Shown: one piece after another, positions 20,906 to 32,300 of the stretch
Numbering within the stretch: the stretch's first letter is position 1
Layout of the letters: each line of letters starts with the position of its first letter
Assembly: GCA_934047225.1 (NCBI GenBank)
Contig: OW203986.1
Span: 14,511,221 to 14,575,220, forward strand
DNA length: 64,000 nt
Reading direction: 5' to 3'
Source: Ypsolopha sequella
Taxonomy: Eukaryota > Arthropoda > Insecta > Lepidoptera > Ypsolophidae
Notes under the pieces: generated by a model
The model's input: only the letters and a program-made list of their open reading frames with translations
Told to the model about the DNA's origin: nothing
The model's database searches: none
Translations under genes and position numbers: made by a program

Positions 20906-21152
20906 TAAGGTGACATTAATTTATGCCAATGCATATTGGAGGCTTGGTAAGTGATCAGTAATACTTTTTGTTAATTTCGCAAAATAAAATCTCGATCTCC
21001 CATAGTAATTGACTCGAGGCTGGGCTTGCGTTTGTAGGGAACAGGAAAGAAATCATTTTCGAATTTCCCAAAAAGGGTCATCGTACCTTGATACCGACTA
21101 CTTACCGAGTCTTCATTATGAATTTGGCTGTATAAATAAATGTCAATGATAT
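20906..21152. mobile_element. Same fold-back family, copy 2 with insertion
   Basis: It starts 'aaggtgacattaatttatg' and ends 'gtataaataaatgtcaatg'. It shares the 'ggaggcttggtaagtgatcag' motif with copy 1 but contains about 120 bp of unrelated sequence between its halves. Confidence 0.6.
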
Positions 21153-21574
21153 TAGGTACAATCCGTACATTCGTTCGTTATTCGTTTTTTAAAAAGTTTA
21201 AAAAAAGGAAGGAATAACGGCAAAATGAAGGAAGAACGTTCACCTCCAACCACTCGATGGGATCAAGGATCACAATTTATGTTTATTGCAAAGGATTGGT
21301 ATTATTGCATGAATATTTTATTTATGCAGTTTAGGCATGGACAAGTCAATGAGTTTAGGCAAATAATTTGCGTCAGAAAATGACTAACTGAAGGGTTCCG
21401 CCTGCGGTCAACGTCCACAGTTCTCTATATGCGCCTACGCAGTTCTATTACGCAATCAATTGTGCTCGAAACGATATCGCAAATTCATTGACTGGGTCAT
21501 TCGCTAATTAATAAGCATTATCTTCTTGCTCAATAGATACCTATTTATCTGAAGTGGCATTTGTTGTAGATCGT

Positions 21575-22080
21575 AATTTGGGTATTACGTCTGAATGAGG
21601 CGGTTTGAATGGGTCGCGGCACATTCGAACGTAAACTGAAAGCGACTACGTTCGAATGGGGCGGTCATAAAATTTCAATGTAATTAATATCAATAATTAA
21701 GTATAGTCACCTACAAAAGCGGAGTCACACCGCAAGGGAATTATAGTTTGATATAACTATTTATTTTTATATAAATAAAAGAACATAATTAATATTTTCA
21801 TGGATTTATATGATCTTTGTTGTCTGATTGTTTCTGTCATGTTTCTGGACGTATTCGATTTTAACCAAGTAAATATATAATTAGTGTTGAGTAAATATTA
21901 CTGATATGATGATAAAAAATAAGATTGCCAAATGTTTATGTATTCTGTAAGTGACAGTAGCGTTTAAAATTTTTACGATCGCCCCATTCGAACGTAGTCG
22001 ATTTCAGTTTACGTTCGAATGTGCCGCGCCCCATTCAATGTGCCGCGCTCATTCAATTCAGACCTAATACCCGTAATTTG
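21575..22080. mobile_element. Long-TIR fold-back element (~500 bp)
   Basis: Terminal inverted repeats of about 100 bp. The left is 'gggtattacgtctgaatg' to 'ctacgttcgaatggggcgg'; the right is 'cgccccattcgaacgtag' to 'ttcagacctaataccc'. The AT-rich middle has no ORF. The right TIR carries a ~20-bp internal duplication of 'aatgtgccgcg'. Confidence 0.8.
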
Positions 22081-23630
22081 TTTTAGATCGTAATTTGTTT
22101 TAGATCGTAATTTGTCTTAGATCGTAATTTCCCGCTGGAAGATAATAAAATTACTATTCTGGGAAGAGACATTATGGGAGTATATTGTCGATGAACTTGG
22201 CTATAGGCCTATATATAGATAATTATGTTTTTCTGCTTTGTATGTAAATAAAAAACCAAAATCTTCGGAAAAAAAAATTCGAATCGATATAATTTATTTT
22301 AAAATATCGATTTTCTGCCTGACCGTACAAATGACTGTTATCGGGAGTGAAATATCTGGTATTATTAATCGGGCCGAGTTGTCGCTGACTCGTCGAATTT
22401 TGATTAAAAATGGATTGCTTTGAAAATTTATCATTGAAATTTCATAAATATAGATCTTCTTAGTGGTAACAAACGCTATAGCATTACGGAAAATAAGTAA
22501 AAATGGGATCAAGTCCGTAAACTGTACCATTTTAAAAGTACCTACCGTTGACACAAAGACGAAGACATGCAAATAGAGGTGGTAGGTTAGGTAGCAATCA
22601 GAAATACACTAAGGCTATGCAAAATAATGCGTCATTAATTAATGGCTACTATGGCCAGTCTACTGGAAAGCATGAAACAGTTTAAATGAAAAAAGAAAGT
22701 AGAGTGCGTATTTAGCAAATAAAAAGTCAGCCGTAAAGCAGACCAAGGAATTAGCATTAGTTAGATAAGTGTGTCGATCAACCTAGGTTTTAAACATGTA
22801 GGTCAAGTCAGTTTAAGACTATAACTTAACCACGGCTCGAAAGCCACACGACATGAAACAAAACTTTGAGGAAGGTTGTCAAATAATTTCACAAAAGCCG
22901 TTGTCGCAAGTGTTTAGACATTTTTACAGATTTCGCCGCCCTATTTTCCGATTTTCTTGAACTTGCATTATATGAGATATATCCAGAATCAATACCGAGA
23001 GTCTTAAAAACTGCTCTGCCCCTCAACTCCATGAGCGTCGCCAAGGGGTGGATAGGGGGGGGAGCTGCCCCCACCTAGAGACTCGAAAAGCTTTATTTTA
23101 ATAATAAAAAGTAGTTGAAAAATTCGCAAGAAACCCAAGAAGAATGTGTTTAGAAGACACCTATTTTGTTTCTTGTAGTAAACTTTTAAAACTTGAACTT
23201 GCCCCTCCTGGCCTCCTCGCCTCCTGCAATCTCATGCAGGTGATTTTGTGATGCATATTTTTTTTCCAAGTTTTTTTGTTATTAATTATAATAACCGTTG
23301 ATAAATTAAAACTTGAAAATTTTAAGCTAGACACTTAAATGAAAAACTTAATTTGCAATTCCCCCTTTTTCTCCGAAACTGATTGAATGAATAAATGAAT
23401 GAAATGCACCGATCCCAGCGTGGCTTGACCAGACTCGATTAACGAATTTACAATAGCCCCTGAAGCCTCATGTTTGATGGGACTATGGGAACCATTGCAT
23501 ATCCAAGAGGAGACCGGGCGGCACTGTAATGGTAGGGAAGACCGTGCCCTCAGGATGTGGATAGGATAGTAGAGAGAGAGTACCGGATATGCATCCTAAA
23601 GTACACCTTGGATTAGTGGAAAGACGGGTA
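22080..23630. other. No gene supported
   Basis: Short frames on both strands (22238-22423, 22294-22572, 22889-23074) lack family resemblance and splice context. A triple echo of 'tagatcgtaattt' at 22085-22128 extends the right flank of the fold-back. The rest is unremarkable. Confidence 0.4.
22085..22130. repeat. Short tandem 'tagatcgtaatttgt' repeat
   Basis: Three near-identical 18-bp units ('tttagatcgtaatttgt') lie immediately beside the right end of the fold-back at 21575-22080. A single related unit ('gtagatcgtaatttg') lies beside its left end at about 21568, so the unit may derive from the target site. Confidence 0.6.
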
Positions 23631-23638
23631 ATACTCAT

Positions 23639-23843
23639 CTATGGGTGGGCATCTTTTTGAAGAAGTCGAATCAGCGAGCTTCGATCACTTGGGTATTCAT
23701 TGATGTGTGGTGAATCTTTTGGCAGGGCTATTTCGACGCTGAAGGTTGAACTGCGTTCTCGATTTTTGTTACTAAACGTTGGTCGGATTTTTCTTGGTGG
23801 AGTGCGACTCTTATTAGATTTGTTAGACTTTGAGTATGCTATG
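23639..23843 (-). CDS. Possible last exon, Ser/Arg-rich, unrecognised
   Basis: On the minus strand an unusually pyrimidine-rich tract ending 'tttcatag' precedes about 66 open codons that end in TAG at 23639. The peptide is Ser/Lys/Arg-rich at first, then L-P-K-D-S-P-H-I-N-E-Y. No upstream exon was found and no family is recognised. It may be chance, because the plus strand is also open across part of it. Confidence 0.3.
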
Positions 23844-24009
23844 AAAAAAAAAACAGTAATGAAAAAGAAAAGAAAATCCAAGCAGTAGATCTTTTAATAG
23901 GTTTGCAAGTGTTTAAAACTTAAAAGTAAGTAAATGGTGCTAGCTGAAAAGTACATCAATATAACTCTTTAGAAAGTGTACTAAGAGCCCTAAGCGCGTA
24001 AGTTAGACT

Positions 24010-24153
24010 ATGGACTTGCATTTGACCGGTTTACTTTTCCTCTCATTTTTAAATCTCAAGTTCTATGCGTGGGCAGCCACGAAGGAAGAGGCGAGTTATC
24101 TCGAAAATTGCAATAGGATGCGCCAGCGCAAGACGGCATTGAGCGGCAATCAG
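24010..24153 (+). CDS. Candidate first exon of a secreted protein
   Basis: An ATG at 24010 opens exactly 48 codons ending at CAG|GTGAGC. The first 22 residues are a good signal peptide (hydrophobic L-L-F-L-S-F-L core, cleavage likely after A-W-A). They are followed by a charged stretch with one Cys (E-E-A-S-Y-L-E-N-C). The composition stands out from its AT-rich surroundings. I could not find exon 2 with confidence and do not recognise the family. Confidence 0.45.
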
Positions 24154-24315
24154 GTGAGCTGGCTAAATGGCTAACGCTAGAAATGCGCAGTTCTGTTGTA
24201 GCCATCTAGACTTAATATTTATTTAACTCATCTAAAGTTAGGATAAAATTTAAGTTTGTTAGTATGTCAGAAAGTTACAATCCCTCTATAATTTGTGGTT
24301 ACATTATAACGTAAT

Positions 24316-24770
24316 ATGTTAGGTTTAGGTAAGTCTAGGTTTTAAAGGTAGGTTAAAGGACTATTTGTTCGTATTTAGTTGGCAATCGATAACCTTTATG
24401 GATCGACATACGTCGCATTGACTGAATTATTTCGTGTTTTCCAAAAATAAATACAGATCCAGTATAAAAGATCTTTCAGAAAAAACACGAGCAATATTCC
24501 TTCGAGAGTCCTACTGAAGTAGGTATAGCTGATTTTCTATAAATATTCCTTCTAGATTCTTGACGAAGTAAAATACCTCCTTCACGATAAGCGAGTGCCC
24601 TACGAGGTTCTGAGCTCCCCTTCCTTAAAGTGCAACTGTTAATTAGGAAGAAATAGAAAAAAAGAAATAATACAAGAACTCAAAGTGAAAACAAAGTAGT
24701 ATAATTCAGCAAAATTCCTACGAGATCCCGAATAGACTTAATGTGCATACTACAGTACCTACCTACAGAA
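24316..24770. repeat. Dispersed repeat, partner of 12400-12770 and 17296-17390
   Basis: The part 24316-24640 matches 12400-12770 and the part 24655-24770 matches 17296-17390. It therefore links the two otherwise separate fragments into one element, although neither 'aagagcgg' terminus is present here. Confidence 0.65.
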
Positions 24771-25484
24771 TTGGGATACATTTCAAGAATTCGGTTTAAT
24801 TACTGTAATGTTACAATGTAAAGAATATCCTCCTGAATGACTGACTGACTGATCTGTCAACGCCTAGACCAAACAGCTGGACCTAGGAACATGTTTTTAA
24901 GGGATTTTAGGAATTATCAACGGGATAGAGAGAGACGGGATCCACGCGGGCAAAGCTTATCAAGAGAAGGGATACCAGACGGAAAACTGAAATGTCCGGA
25001 CAAAAGCCTGATTTGTAAAAAAATACCTGACATTTCGCGCGGATAATCGACATAGGTACTACTTTATAGTATAAAATAAAATACAAAATTTTTAAATAAT
25101 ATCTGTAAATTGTTTATTTTAAATAAAAAAATCATTTTAAATTGTTATTCACTGTACCGTAATCTGCACTAATTCGTAAACTAAACATAAGATTTTAAGA
25201 AGTTCTATAAACTTGATTGTTATCCAAGAAGAGAAAAAGGTTCATAATATCATAATAAATAAATCATTATTTTAAGATTTATTTCCTGAAATTTTTAAAG
25301 ACCGGCCGGAATCCTGACAGGTGTCTAAAAATCCTGACATCTGGTATACCTAATCAAGAGGGGCATCCGCTAGTCATCAACACATATGTATAATAAAAGA
25401 GTAGAACCCGGTGTGTCTGTACATTGAAGAAAAGTAATAAAAGTAGAAAGGGGGTGCCTAAAAAGAGTAATAGAACACAAATCA

Positions 25485-26000
25485 GCGATTTTTTTTCTGT
25501 CTGTCTGTCCGTTTGTTTGTTCGCGCACATCTCCGAAACTACTGAACCGATGTTCATGTAGTTTTCACAGATAGACCGAGCTTAATTTGGATTCGAATAT
25601 AGACTTTGTTTCATTAAATTCGGGTGTTGAAAAAAAAGTTATCGTAATTTAAAGATTTTCGGAATTTACTTTTCTACTGTTAGAAGCTAGTTACATAGCA
25701 AATAATAATTCCTGGCGATGAAGGGCTATAGACGTCACGAACAATTGTTCAAAAGAAAAAACATTAGGTAGGGTATAAAATTTTAGTACGTGAAATATCA
25801 ACAGATGGCGCTGTTCATCATTAGAACGCGCATAAAAAAAAATTACTTAATTATTTCATTTAAAATTAAATAGCGTCGTCTATTTTGGTAGGTAAATAAA
25901 AAGTCTTAAATGTCTAAAATGTCCTAAGTTCCCAAGGGACTACACTATGGCCGCATTATCTTCTTCCACGCGGACGAAGTCGCGGGCAACAGCTAGTAAT
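25485..26000 (+). mobile_element. RTE-type LINE 3' end or derived SINE
   Basis: It contains 'tctgtctgtccgtttgtttgttcgcg' style text and 'catctccgaaactactgaacc', and ends 'cacgcggacgaagtcgcggg' plus 'caacagctagta' before an ATAAATAA tail. That ending is typical of RTE LINE 3' ends in Lepidoptera as I recall them. No RT codons remain. A truncated relative is at 57925-58030. Confidence 0.6.
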
Positions 26001-26011
26001 AAATAAATGTC

Positions 26012-26146
26012 TAAGGGCCTGTTTCACCACTTCCAGATAAGTGCCTGATAGTAATATGTGACATATAACGCATACAAAATGTGTTCCATTTTTAAACTTA
26101 TCTTCTGGATATCACTTATCTGGACGTGGTGAAACAGGCCCTAAAC
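26012..26146. mobile_element. Fold-back MITE, 'gggcctgtttcacca' family
   Basis: The perfect ends 'taagggcctgtttcaccac' and 'gtggtgaaacaggccctaa' enclose a further pair 'tccagataagt' against 'acttatctgga'. Length is about 135 bp. The TAA at both edges fits a 3-bp target duplication of the PIF/Harbinger type. Confidence 0.8.
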
Positions 26147-26149
26147 AAA

Positions 26150-27120
26150 ATAAAAATATTTGTATTGAGGACCACAAAGAGTGGTGAAATCTCAGAATAA
26201 GGAATACAAATAGAAACCTGGCTAAAATAATACGCGGAGAAAGACACCTATCCTTGATTTTCTTACGACATTCTAGTGCGTTAGAGAGAGATGGATATGA
26301 TTAGTTTTTTCTTAATTAGGTAGGTTGTCACTAGTTCGTTGCTTTGCTAGTGATGTAACAATGTCGATTTTTGACTACGATAAATAAACCAAATCGAAAT
26401 GAACCGCGACCAATCTCCTTACCACACATTATATCGTATCAAAGTGTGAAAAAAAAGAGAATGCAGGAGGCACCGACCTTTCTGGTGACATCCACTTGCT
26501 TTGGAAGGAGGCCAAGAGAATTAATAGCAAAATGGTCTCTGTCTACCCCAGTGGGACACATGTTATATTGTGTAAATAAGGAATTAATAAAAGGATATCT
26601 TTCGTTTAGCATAATATTTTTTATTAAGTACAAATTACTATATCGTAGGCAGGTAGGTACATAAGTTAAGTCCAAAATTGTGCTTGTTTCTAGTACAAAA
26701 AATGCTGTAGCTTGTATCAGAGATATAACCGTAAACTATTTAAGTGGATACTTTTCAAGTCGCCTCTTAACTCAATCAAATAGATGTTCGTTGATGTCGC
26801 GTCTTTGTTCAATCAAGGAGGAAGGAATTAATCGCAACAATAGAAATCATAATAATCATAGACTTATAGGATTCGTAATAATAATATTATGTCAATGATG
26901 AGCGATGACAGCGCAATTACTACAGAGGTAATTTAAATTTTTTTTTATTTCTATCAAATAAACATCAACTTATCTTGAATAAAAACTAATAACAAATAAT
27001 GAACGATTAAAATACCTAATAACCTGTAATAAGAAATCAAATTATGCGCAGTTCAAGTCAATAAGCATTCCCAAAATTCATTTCACGATAGAACTACCCT
27101 GTCAAAGTACTTTTATTGTC
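26150..27120. other. No firm gene; a GC-richer open patch at 26440-26580
   Basis: The patch is open on both strands and may be the remnant of a LINE C-terminus ('ggtctctgtctaccccagtggga' recalls sequence found after lepidopteran RT genes). I see no certain exon. Confidence 0.35.
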
Positions 27121-27238
27121 AACCACTAAGTACGAAAATGTCTTGATCTGCGGAATTTCTTCGTGAAGTCGATCACGGCAGTAACGTGAACGAACAGGCC
27201 TTTCAGAACGATTTGCGAACATAGAAGTATGCACTTTT

Positions 27239-28581
27239 CTAAACCACAGACATCCATAGGTACTGGTTCTGTTGCCTAAAATTGAAAAATTATAGAGTTA
27301 ATATACTATAGTATAGTACAAGCACGTATCTACAAACAAGATTGATAATGCAATTATACATAATTATTTAAAGGTTACCAATGTGTCTGTATCTGGTAAA
27401 TATAACGTTGGTAAGGCATCTGCTTTTAAATGTCTCCATTTTAAATTTTCGTTTGGTCCAAAAGAATCCGACGTAAAGTGTTTCGAACAAATATGACTGC
27501 TTTTTTTAATTGCCCAATTTGGTCAAATTATTCGTCTAAGCCATTCACTTTTTAATTCTTCCCTTTTTGGAAATCTGTAACAAAAAAATATAGCGATGTT
27601 TATTCGGCATTATTTTTCTTTTAACTCGCGCTGCAATGAGGGATTTTCTTTTCTTTTTTTTTTACTCTTCCCTAGTCGCTGGATAGATGGCGCTGAACTT
27701 GGTAAGTTACTGCAAGGAACGGAACGTCACATAATTTTTTGATTATTGCACTTGGATGTAATTTTGAGATCGTTAAACGAAACGTACATAAAAAAGTAAT
27801 TAATGTCATTGTCACATCACATCACAATGACATTTTGAAAATAAATAAATAATAACAACAAGGAAAAAGAAAAAAATAATAAGCAGTCTTTTTATGAGTT
27901 TTCTACGCCAGAAAGAAAATGTCCTAAGAGAAAAAGAAGAGAAGTCTGTGCCTTGTGGATTTGTATAAAAATGGAGGCATACATCTTTTTCCTAAAGATG
28001 AAAGTCGTAAAGCGCAATGAGTACAAGCCATGGTACATTTTAAACCTGGACGGACCATAACAAAGTATTCGCACATAATATGCTCAGCACACATGTCATC
28101 AACCAACGAGCGTATGTGACGTGACGTGACGTGACGTGACGCAATGTTTTTTTTTTCAATCGTTTTGGCTTTGGCACCTAGCAACGTAGTCAGTTCAACA
28201 CCATCTACAGAGTTCTTGGAAACTATGTTTTTTTTTTATACTCAAAAAGAAAACCTCTCATTAATCTATTATGCTTTATGCACGGCTGCCGCGGGAACCA
28301 ATGTTCGATAGTTTGCCACACGGACTTTAGTACATCATTATACGAAAAAACATAACCTCTCATAGTCGGCAGAAAATCTATATAAAACAGGCAAATATCG
28401 GTGTAGAATTGAACACGAGTATGATTTACAAGAACTACTATTATTGTAACTGAGTTTTAGGTATGATCCTGCAACTTATTAACATAAAAACTATCAGAAC
28501 TCACCGATGAAATGATATTGCTTCATTGTTGTTTTCTTTTCTTCCTGTATGCGATTTACAGCCTTCAATCGCATAAGACAT
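27239..28581 (-). pseudogene. THAP zinc-finger gene with in-frame stop
   Basis: Exon 1 is 28505-28581 (ATG, 25 codons plus 2 bases, donor CG|GTGAGT). Exon 2 is 27379-27574 (acceptor 'tgttacag', donor TTG|GTAACC). A short last exon 27239-27274 ends in TAG. The joined frame shows a THAP domain: F-H-R | F-P-K at the exon join, E-W-L-R-R-I, I-C-S-K-H-F and the C-terminal A-L-P-T-L signature. Two defects are visible. There is an in-frame TGA at 27523-27525, and the first zinc-binding Cys is replaced (Y-A-I-E-G-C). THAP domains bind DNA in host proteins and P-element-type transposases. This copy is likely dead, or an allele. It is head-to-head with CFAP57. Confidence 0.7.
28114..28141. repeat. (GTGAC)n pentanucleotide repeat
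   Basis: Five tandem 'gtgac' units lie in the intron of the THAP gene, on the plus strand around 28116-28141. Confidence 0.8.
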
Positions 28582-29393
28582 TTTATTACAATGTTAAAAA
28601 AACAATCAACACAAACAATAATAAATCACACTTTCACGAATTTTGAGAGGAAGAGCACCAAAATATTTAATTTCTCTCGGTGAAGCTGTAAACTTTCGCA
28701 AAATGCAATAGACATTTCGATGCTACCAAATTAAGATGTGATGCACGCAACGAAAGATATTGCAACACAACGATACAATGATGAGACATATTTAATTTGA
28801 TGGTATTATAATATTTAAAATACATCCAAATTACATCCATCTGACATTTGTTTAGTGACACACCAGGAAAAAATATAAAGTAAGTGCGGTCCGCTGTTTC
28901 ATTCACTCGTACACAGGAGTAATTTACGTTAGATGAGTACAATGGCTAATGCCCAGTTCTTATTTTAGTCAGGCTTCTATTTGTATTCCTTATTCTGAGG
29001 GTGAAATCTTGGAAAGTGGAAAGGTTTATGTATGTAAAGCAGTAGACAAAGACAGGCTGATAGATGGACTTATTTTACTCAGGACTTTTCCAAATTTTAG
29101 CAGACTGTGTTGCAATTTACACATTTACACGCTGATGAATGAAGTAAATTTTTCACGCAGTACGGAAAATTTCAACGTAAAATCGATCGTGACATAAAAA
29201 CATAAATATAAAATTTGCCTGCATACAACCTACTTTAACCAGTTTTGTCGATTGTCAGGAACAGGTGGTATTGACGTTGTTTGGACAGTTTCCATAGCAA
29301 CAACCTACATTTTACAATCATTTCAAAGGAGTGTTTGTAGTCTCTCTTAGAATTACATAAGATATTTTTGTTACGATAAATAAGGATTTTTGA
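28582..29393. promoter_or_regulatory. Divergent intergenic region, THAP gene and CFAP57
   Basis: These 812 bp separate the two opposing ATGs and must hold the CFAP57 promoter and leader. I see no TATA box or clear X-box (RFX site) that I could defend. The ORFs at 28667-28942 and 28949-29197 are not supported. Confidence 0.4.
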
Positions 29394-32300
29394 ATGGCAA
29401 TCACTACGCCACCTAACCTATCCTCTCGTATATTTTATGGACTCCGCACGGACATACAGTAAGTAGTAAAAACGTACCTTATATTAATTATGTAGTCTGT
29501 ACAGTTATCTATTGCGATATTTCCGAACAGATACAATGCCCACTACCTCACGGAGTCGGACATCCTCTACCCGGCCGGTGGAGTTATCGTCATCCACAAC
29601 CACCTCCAGAAGAAACAGAAATTTATCAGACTGCAGGACAAACACAAACCCATCAAGTCCTTAGTCCTTGCGCCTAATCGGTAAGAAAATTCCAGTGCCT
29701 ATTGCTTTGTCAGTGTCGCATTAGTTATATACTGAAACTCTATGTGATCAGACGATGGCTGGCTCTGAATGAGATTGCGGAAGAAGGACAGAAGCCAATA
29801 ATCACGATCTATGATTTGACTACTTACAAGAGAAGGAAGATCCTGACAGTGCCTTTCGAAAATTCCACTGCTCGGGAGTTTGCCTGCGTACAGTTTTCAT
29901 TTGACTCGAAGTATTTGGTGGCGGTGACTGGAGAACCGGATTGGTATCTATATTATTACAACTGGGATAAAGGCAAGGTCGAGAGTCATGCTAAGGCTCA
30001 GAATCCAAGTGGGCAAGGCACTGTTGATAATGTAAGTGTGCTTTTAATTAGTTATGATATTCTTACTTAGCTTAAACCTGTTTAATTATTGTAATTTTTT
30101 GTTTTCCCGCCAATTTACGCGCGGTTTCAGTATTTTCACTATATCTCTGGAAATTGTTATCAGAATCTAATGCTGTTTTCTTTTTCTGAAACTAGATTAA
30201 AATTTCTATATGTCAAAAGAAAAAAAAAAGATTTTTTTATTTGTAACAATAAAATGATGGATTAAATTGCGCAGATACAAATTTTTGGTTAAATATATGA
30301 ATATATATTATATACCATAAAATACTGGATGTTAAGATGAAGTTGCGGAAGCTGGAAACTGGCGATAGTACTCATCCATACGAACAACCAACTATGGAGC
30401 CAACCCTCGAATCACGAAAAAAAATCAGCTTTTCCATAGAAAAAATACAAAGCTAGCCGACCAAAATGTATGAAACAACAGATTTTCTTTTGCCCGATTT
30501 CTCAATTTTTTTTTTTTCAGCTGATGTTGTTTGTATGGACGAGTACTACTGCCAGTTTTAGGCTTCCGCAAATTCATCTTAACACCATATATATGTCTCT
30601 TCATATATGTATAATAATAATGTAGAAATAAATAAATAATAATAAATGAAATTGTCTAAAGGGCCTTGTTGGCTTCGGCCCCACGCACGCCTCCCAAAGG
30701 TCCGGGACTACATAGTCCCGAGATATAATAAATATATACAATAACAATAATAATAACTGTAAAATAGATTAAAAAAAAATTGAGTTTAGGTAATATTCCT
30801 TATTAATATGTTCTGTGGGGTCAACGAATACTACCAACAACTTTTCTATATATATTTTTTTTTTTTGGTAGTTATTGTTGCTTGTCTTTCTAGCTTTCCA
30901 ACGACACCCATATTACTATATTTATAATATAATTACTACTCATACTTAGCATTTCCTACGATCTTGCCTTAGGCGGCAGGCCGGGGCTTGAGTGAGCCAA
31001 CAGGTTAAATATATTTTACCGCTTGTGTGGTCTAGTAGTTCGAGTACAAGATTGGTCACGGGATCAAATCCTGTAGGGGCACATTTGTGTTCGTTCTCCG
31101 TGCTTCGGAAGACACGTTAAGGCGCTACGGAAAAAAAAATCGACACTTTAAGAACTTGCATATCTATTTCGGTAAATAATATATTATTTTGATAAAATAG
31201 TATATTATTTTTGGAATCTTTTTCTAGGGATCTGTTAAAACAGAAACGCGATTGGAGAAATTCGGTTCGATAGAAATATTTATTGAAATTTGGTCTTTTT
31301 CGACACCAATTCTCCTGGTTTGACAATTTAGAAAGACATATGGACTGCAATTATGTTTTATTAGATGGGTTTTAACAGTATCTAGGACCTGGTTAAACGA
31401 AATTATGATAGCAACTTTAGTACATTTTATATTGATAAAAAACCGACTTTTTGCTACTTTTCCACGAATCCGTCTCTCTCGCACTGAGGGTTTTTTCGCA
31501 TATGGAGTAACAGGGACGCTAAAACTTTTACATATCGCCTTAAGCTGTGGGTCTAATTTGTGCCCGAAGTTTGGCGATAGGGCTCACCACCCATCACGCG
31601 GAACGTAATAATTGTCTGTGAACTTGCATTTCACAGTCCACACCCGGAAACACCTGTGACACCCCTTTGTCGTGATTACAGGTTTTGGGTTACATGTCTA
31701 CATCAGCTACCTAACGTAACAACTTTTGAGTGGCTTTTTCCCGCGCCCCTTCTTTATACTCAGGCCAAGCGCGGATCCAAGGGTTGGGGTCATGGGGGTC
31801 ATGACCCCCCCTGGGCCTAGGTCACCTCTTTTTAGGGTTCCGTAGCTAAAAGGTACAAAAGGAACCTTATGGTGAGACTCCGTTGTCCGTCCGTATGTCA
31901 CAGCCTCATAACTTTAGCACCGTTTTGCCCATATATTAGGGTGTAAAAAAATATGAAAAATTTGAAATTGTTCAAAATATTTCCAAAACAAAAGTGAGAA
32001 AAATTAAAAATATTAGCCTTAAAATACAACATGGGTATCAAATTGTAGGTATTAAAAAGTTTATTCTAAAAATATATACTTTTAATATATTTACTGACAC
32101 TGGTTTCGAGAAATCTTTAAAAAAACCCAAAAATATGTATGTCCCCCCCCCCCCTTATCTCCGAAACTGGTAGACCCAAAAATATGAAAAAAATATCAAT
32201 TATTATAGTTAATAACTAGCCAATTACAGGAAAACTATAGCGATTAAAAAAAAATCGGCACTAATGAGAAATACAAAAAAAGAAGTAAAATAAATAAAAA

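Noticed and set aside
26371..26675. Overlapping ORFs of 97 (plus) and 78 (minus) codons
   Set aside because: The GC-richer core is open on both strands, lacks convincing splice sites and resembles retroelement-derived text more than a gene.
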